DNA from: Ooceraea biroi
Lineage: Eukaryota; Arthropoda; Insecta; Hymenoptera; Formicidae
Reading direction: 5' to 3'
DNA: 64,000 bases
Assembly (NCBI RefSeq): GCF_003672135.1
Contig: NC_039516.1
Span: 10,895,838-10,959,837, forward strand
Notes under the pieces: model-generated
Told to the model about the DNA's origin: nothing
What the model saw: only the letters and a program-made list of their open reading frames with translations
Databases searched by the model: none
Translations under genes and position numbers: made by a program
Shown: in pieces, positions 60,821 to 64,000 of the stretch
Position numbering within the stretch: the first letter of the stretch is position 1
Layout of the letters: each line of letters starts with the position of its first letter

Positions 60821-60939
60821 GCGTGGATCATAGCCATAGAAGGGAGAAAAGAGGCGGGAACAATCAGGAAACAACGCCAATCGGGATTACCAGAACTGAG
60901 GAACACATGGTTCGTGCGCGTTACCGCCGCGATTTCACG

Positions 60940-61124
60940 CGAGTCGCGAGTCAGTCGCGAGGAGGAAGCGGATTGCGTCGTACTGTCGGCAGCTCTCGCG
61001 CAAGAAGTCCGATACTTCTAGTTCTCGGCGTCGTGACGTCAGCCTACCTGTCGATGTTTCACATCACCACGCTACAATCAACCACGTGTGATATAAGTGT
61101 GATGAAGATGGTTAGATGTTTCAG
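60940..61124 (+). other. Possible first exon of a rightward gene
   Basis: A GC-richer segment with a TCAGT initiator-like site near 60950 and a CRE-like TGACGTCA near 61034. It ends at a consensus donor (TTTCAG|GTAAGT, 61125). The last ATG (61102) would give only MKMVRCF before the junction; a longer frame from 60823 is also open to the donor. No later exon was recognised in the window. Confidence 0.3.
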
Positions 61125-62337
61125 GTAAGTTGTCAATTATTCTACACTGAAAATGTGCGGAGTGTCAACGAATTGCCAAAGAAAAAAGTCGGAAAGTGTC
61201 GAGAAAGAATCGTAAGTTTTCGTATATTTCGTGCTTTATTTTTACTAGTAAAATTGCATTTTACGTTTGCGATACTATTATGTTTGTTTTCTTTGTTATT
61301 TGTATGTTAATTAGTATATTTGATTTTTACATATTTTGACAAAATATATATATAGCATGACGCAGCTCTTTAATTTATTTAAACTGTACTCGAATTTATT
61401 TATACAAGTTGTATCGCAATTCGTTTTTGATACTTGCACACGTTTTCAGTCATTCATCGCGAGTTTAATTATCTATTAAAATTGCGACTTCGATAACAGT
61501 GTCTGTGCACGAGTTAGATCATTGGATAAGTGTGTTGTGCCTCGTGATAATCTTATCTCTCATCCAAATATACCTGTATTTCAAAATAATGTATAATGTT
61601 ATTGATATACATGTAAATAATACCAAGAAATCGTACTAACGTGAGATTTCATCTCGGAATCAAATTTTCCAAATTTCAAGCTTTTAATATGCGTCCAGTT
61701 TTTAACGTTCGTTTACCAACACCTTCATAACAATAAAGTATTAAATGACAATTTAATTTTAAACGATAATGTATATCGCGCCTAAGGTATGTATCACGAA
61801 TATTCATTATATCATTATTTTTAACGTTGCTTTCCCGGTTTTGAAGAACAGTTTGAACAATTTTCTGGTTTGAGAAAATCCACACGAGTTTGCCTTCAAC
61901 GCTTGACTTGACTCGATTGCGCTTAAGATAGCGGCTCTCGAGGTGAAGGTCGCCTGTATTCCAAGTCCATATCAGGTCGGCTGATAAAAGTTCCGAAAGA
62001 CGAGCAAGACATCAAACGCGACGAACCGACAGTCGTAATCCGGAAACGAGCTCAACAAATACGTCCCCAGAGGGAATGTGACGGCGACTTAGGTACACTA
62101 ACCAGCTGCTATCTCCACGGGCGGTATCGGGCAGGAAGCAAAATACGTTGCGAGAGATAGACATCATGCTTAAGCTTACATAAAGATAATTAAGCGATAT
62201 CGGCGGTTCGCTCCCGATCGGCGTACACATGTAAACGCACTCACGCGCTGAAGACCAAGCCTACGGGAGACCAAGAGAAAGAGAGAAAAAGAGTATTTAT
62301 ATCGCACGGCAATCTGAATAATACGAGCGGAAGAACT

Positions 62338-62352
62338 CGCGCGCGCGCGCGC
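62338..62352. repeat. Short (CG)n dinucleotide run
   Basis: Alternating CGCGCG for 15 bases in a GC-rich patch. Confidence 0.85.
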
Positions 62353-63318
62353 AACGGGGGATACCCCGCGATCTGCTTCCGAGTTTCTCCGGCGTGCTTG
62401 TGTAGATCTCGACTACTTTCCATTCCGTGAAAATGTTCCGAAAAGTTCAAGCGTGTCGGAGACACGGGCTAATTACGGCCGAAAGAATAGCAACGCGGCC
62501 CCCCCGTGGGTTTCGGGGGATGGTACCGTTACCTAGGTACCATCTCCGACCAACCCGCAGTGTATTCGCAGCTCGTAATCACCGCTATTATCTCGCAGTC
62601 GAGCTGTGCGAGATCGCGCGGCAGTTTACCGCGTTTTAGTACGCGCGCCGCTGTAAAATCGCACCGGTATTTAGAGCCGCGAGTGAACGACCACTTTGTC
62701 CCATTGAGCGGATACGACAAAGAGAGCCGAGAGCCGCGAGTTCGTATACAAGCATCGAGATTATAAAATTTTATTGCCCCTCTCTAAGTGGGACGATTTA
62801 CGAGTATTGTGTGAGGTACAAGGGAATTACGTACGGGCTGTCCTGGAAGAACCGATTTATGATTCTAAGACACGCTATGTGGCACGAGTTTACGATAAAG
62901 TGAATAATAATTAGCGCCAGCTACAGCTGACTAAAAAGTTTCCGGTTTTAAAATGTAAACTATAAATATAGAAGAAAGTATAAAATATACATATAATAGA
63001 ATTATAATATTAAATATAGTCATATAATATATGTACGAAATTTGTTTCAAATTAAATGAAATTTGTTGTGAATGCAATATAATATACATGCAAAGTAGAA
63101 TATTTAAATTTCGATAATAATCGTGTCTACGCAGACTAGAGATGGGCCGTCAGTGTTTATTCAGCGAGCGCACATATAACCGACTTACGGGTTTATATAT
63201 TTATTGTGCATACTAATGCACATGATGCTTTCTTAGTTACAGTCGTATATGGATGTCTAATAAATAAAACTGCATGTTACTTGGCATGCAAATGAATCAG
63301 AGTATTGAGCACGCAATA

Positions 63319-63338
63319 CTCTCTCTCTCTCTCTCTCT
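63319..63338. repeat. (CT)10 microsatellite
   Basis: Ten uninterrupted CT dinucleotides followed by GTGT. Confidence 0.95.
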
Positions 63339-64000
63339 GTGTCGAACTTCCTCTTCAATTAATATTTTTAATTCTTATTGAGATACATGTAAAGCCACCG
63401 AAACACAATTAATTATGTACTTTGCACTTTTCTTCTCTTTGCTTCTTTTTAAAACGCGTTTATTTTTCAGCGAAACCGAATGTATGCGTAAATAATCGCG
63501 CGAATTAGCCGGTTATCGTTTTGTTTGCCGTAGAACATAATTTTTCTCAAACGCAGGAAATGTCATTTGAAAAATGAAAGATGTGACACGCAGTATTTTG
63601 CGAAATTGTAAATCTTACTTATTGCACGATTAAAGCTTGGATTATTATCGATTGGAAATATGTATATCGCACGTGGAAATTACGGAAATCCGGCCTTGCG
63701 AGGAGAAAATCACCGAGAGAATTTTCCTACGAGCGAAAGCTGATGAACGATGCAGAACTTGTCAGCTCGGATGCACGCGATAACATGCATGCAAGTAATA
63801 TAGAAACCGACTATTAATGGTGAACGCATAGGATGCATCAGAAGTCGTACACTTTCCGTCGAGTGCGCGTATTAAAAATAAAAACATAAATAGGTTTGAT
63901 CTCGTAAATCTTCCAGATGTTATACCGTTAGAATTAAGAACTGGACAATTGTCGAAATAAGTTAAGTTTTCGAAATCTAAATTTTGATATTTCGTCAATA

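Larger units (their letters stand above)
61131..64000. other. Non-coding stretch at the right end
   Basis: A GC-rich patch at 61900-62770 gives overlapping frames on both strands without motifs; it may be regulatory. The remainder is AT-rich. Apart from two short simple repeats, nothing could be supported. Confidence 0.4.

Noticed and set aside
62519..62542. GGTACCGTTACCTAGGTACC as a regulatory palindrome
   Set aside because: Short imperfect symmetry in GC-rich DNA, with no supporting context.

Overview
The window is nuclear DNA from an insect, most likely a hymenopteran and plausibly an ant. The evidence is intron-containing genes with GT/AG splice sites, a eukaryotic tRNA-Arg, several decayed mariner/Tc1 elements with TA target duplications, and tracts of the insect telomeric pentamer TTAGG. 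No bacterial or viral gene organisation is present. Most of the open frames in the window are chance frames in AT-rich non-coding DNA.

Two protein-coding genes are recognisable. (1) On the + strand at 18505-20010 lies the terminal coding exon of a fibroblast growth factor, branchless-like, with a long basic and Ser/Thr-rich C-terminal tail. Its upstream exons were not found. (2) On the + strand, 32710-59135 holds what looks like a complete mitochondrial calcium uptake protein of the MICU3 type. I model it as 12 coding exons and 495 codons plus stop, with two canonical EF-hand loops. Its first intron is about 18.8 kb and carries a mariner copy, an antisense tRNA-Arg(CCU), a telomere-repeat foldback element and a small TIR element. 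Weaker gene hints are a minus-strand exon at 5051-5109, a possible minus-strand first exon near 15805-15993, and a possible + strand first exon ending at 61124.

The rest is rich in DNA transposon remains. There are four mariner-type copies with broken transposases (121-1419, 9586-10871, 12096-13353, 34137-35432). Four elements share the terminal heptamer CAGGGTG and TA duplications (3661-4768, 7337-8097, 22525-22812, 52444-53020); one of them still encodes a deleted DUF4817-type transposase. There is a Tc1-ended foldback (13366-14626), a hairpin MITE (24348-24590), and a MITE with 9-bp flanks (50861-51105). Two related composite foldback elements (28820-29707 and 48462-49517) carry head-to-head TTAGG palindromes; the second has a perfect 8-bp target duplication.

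Layout: 1-14.6 kb, repeat-rich intergenic or intronic DNA; 14.6-18.5 kb, upstream of the FGF exon; 18.5-22 kb, FGF terminal exon and probable 3' UTR; 22-32.6 kb, intergenic with repeats; 32.7-59.1 kb, MICU3-like gene; 59.1-64 kb, its 3' end and possibly the start of another + strand gene.
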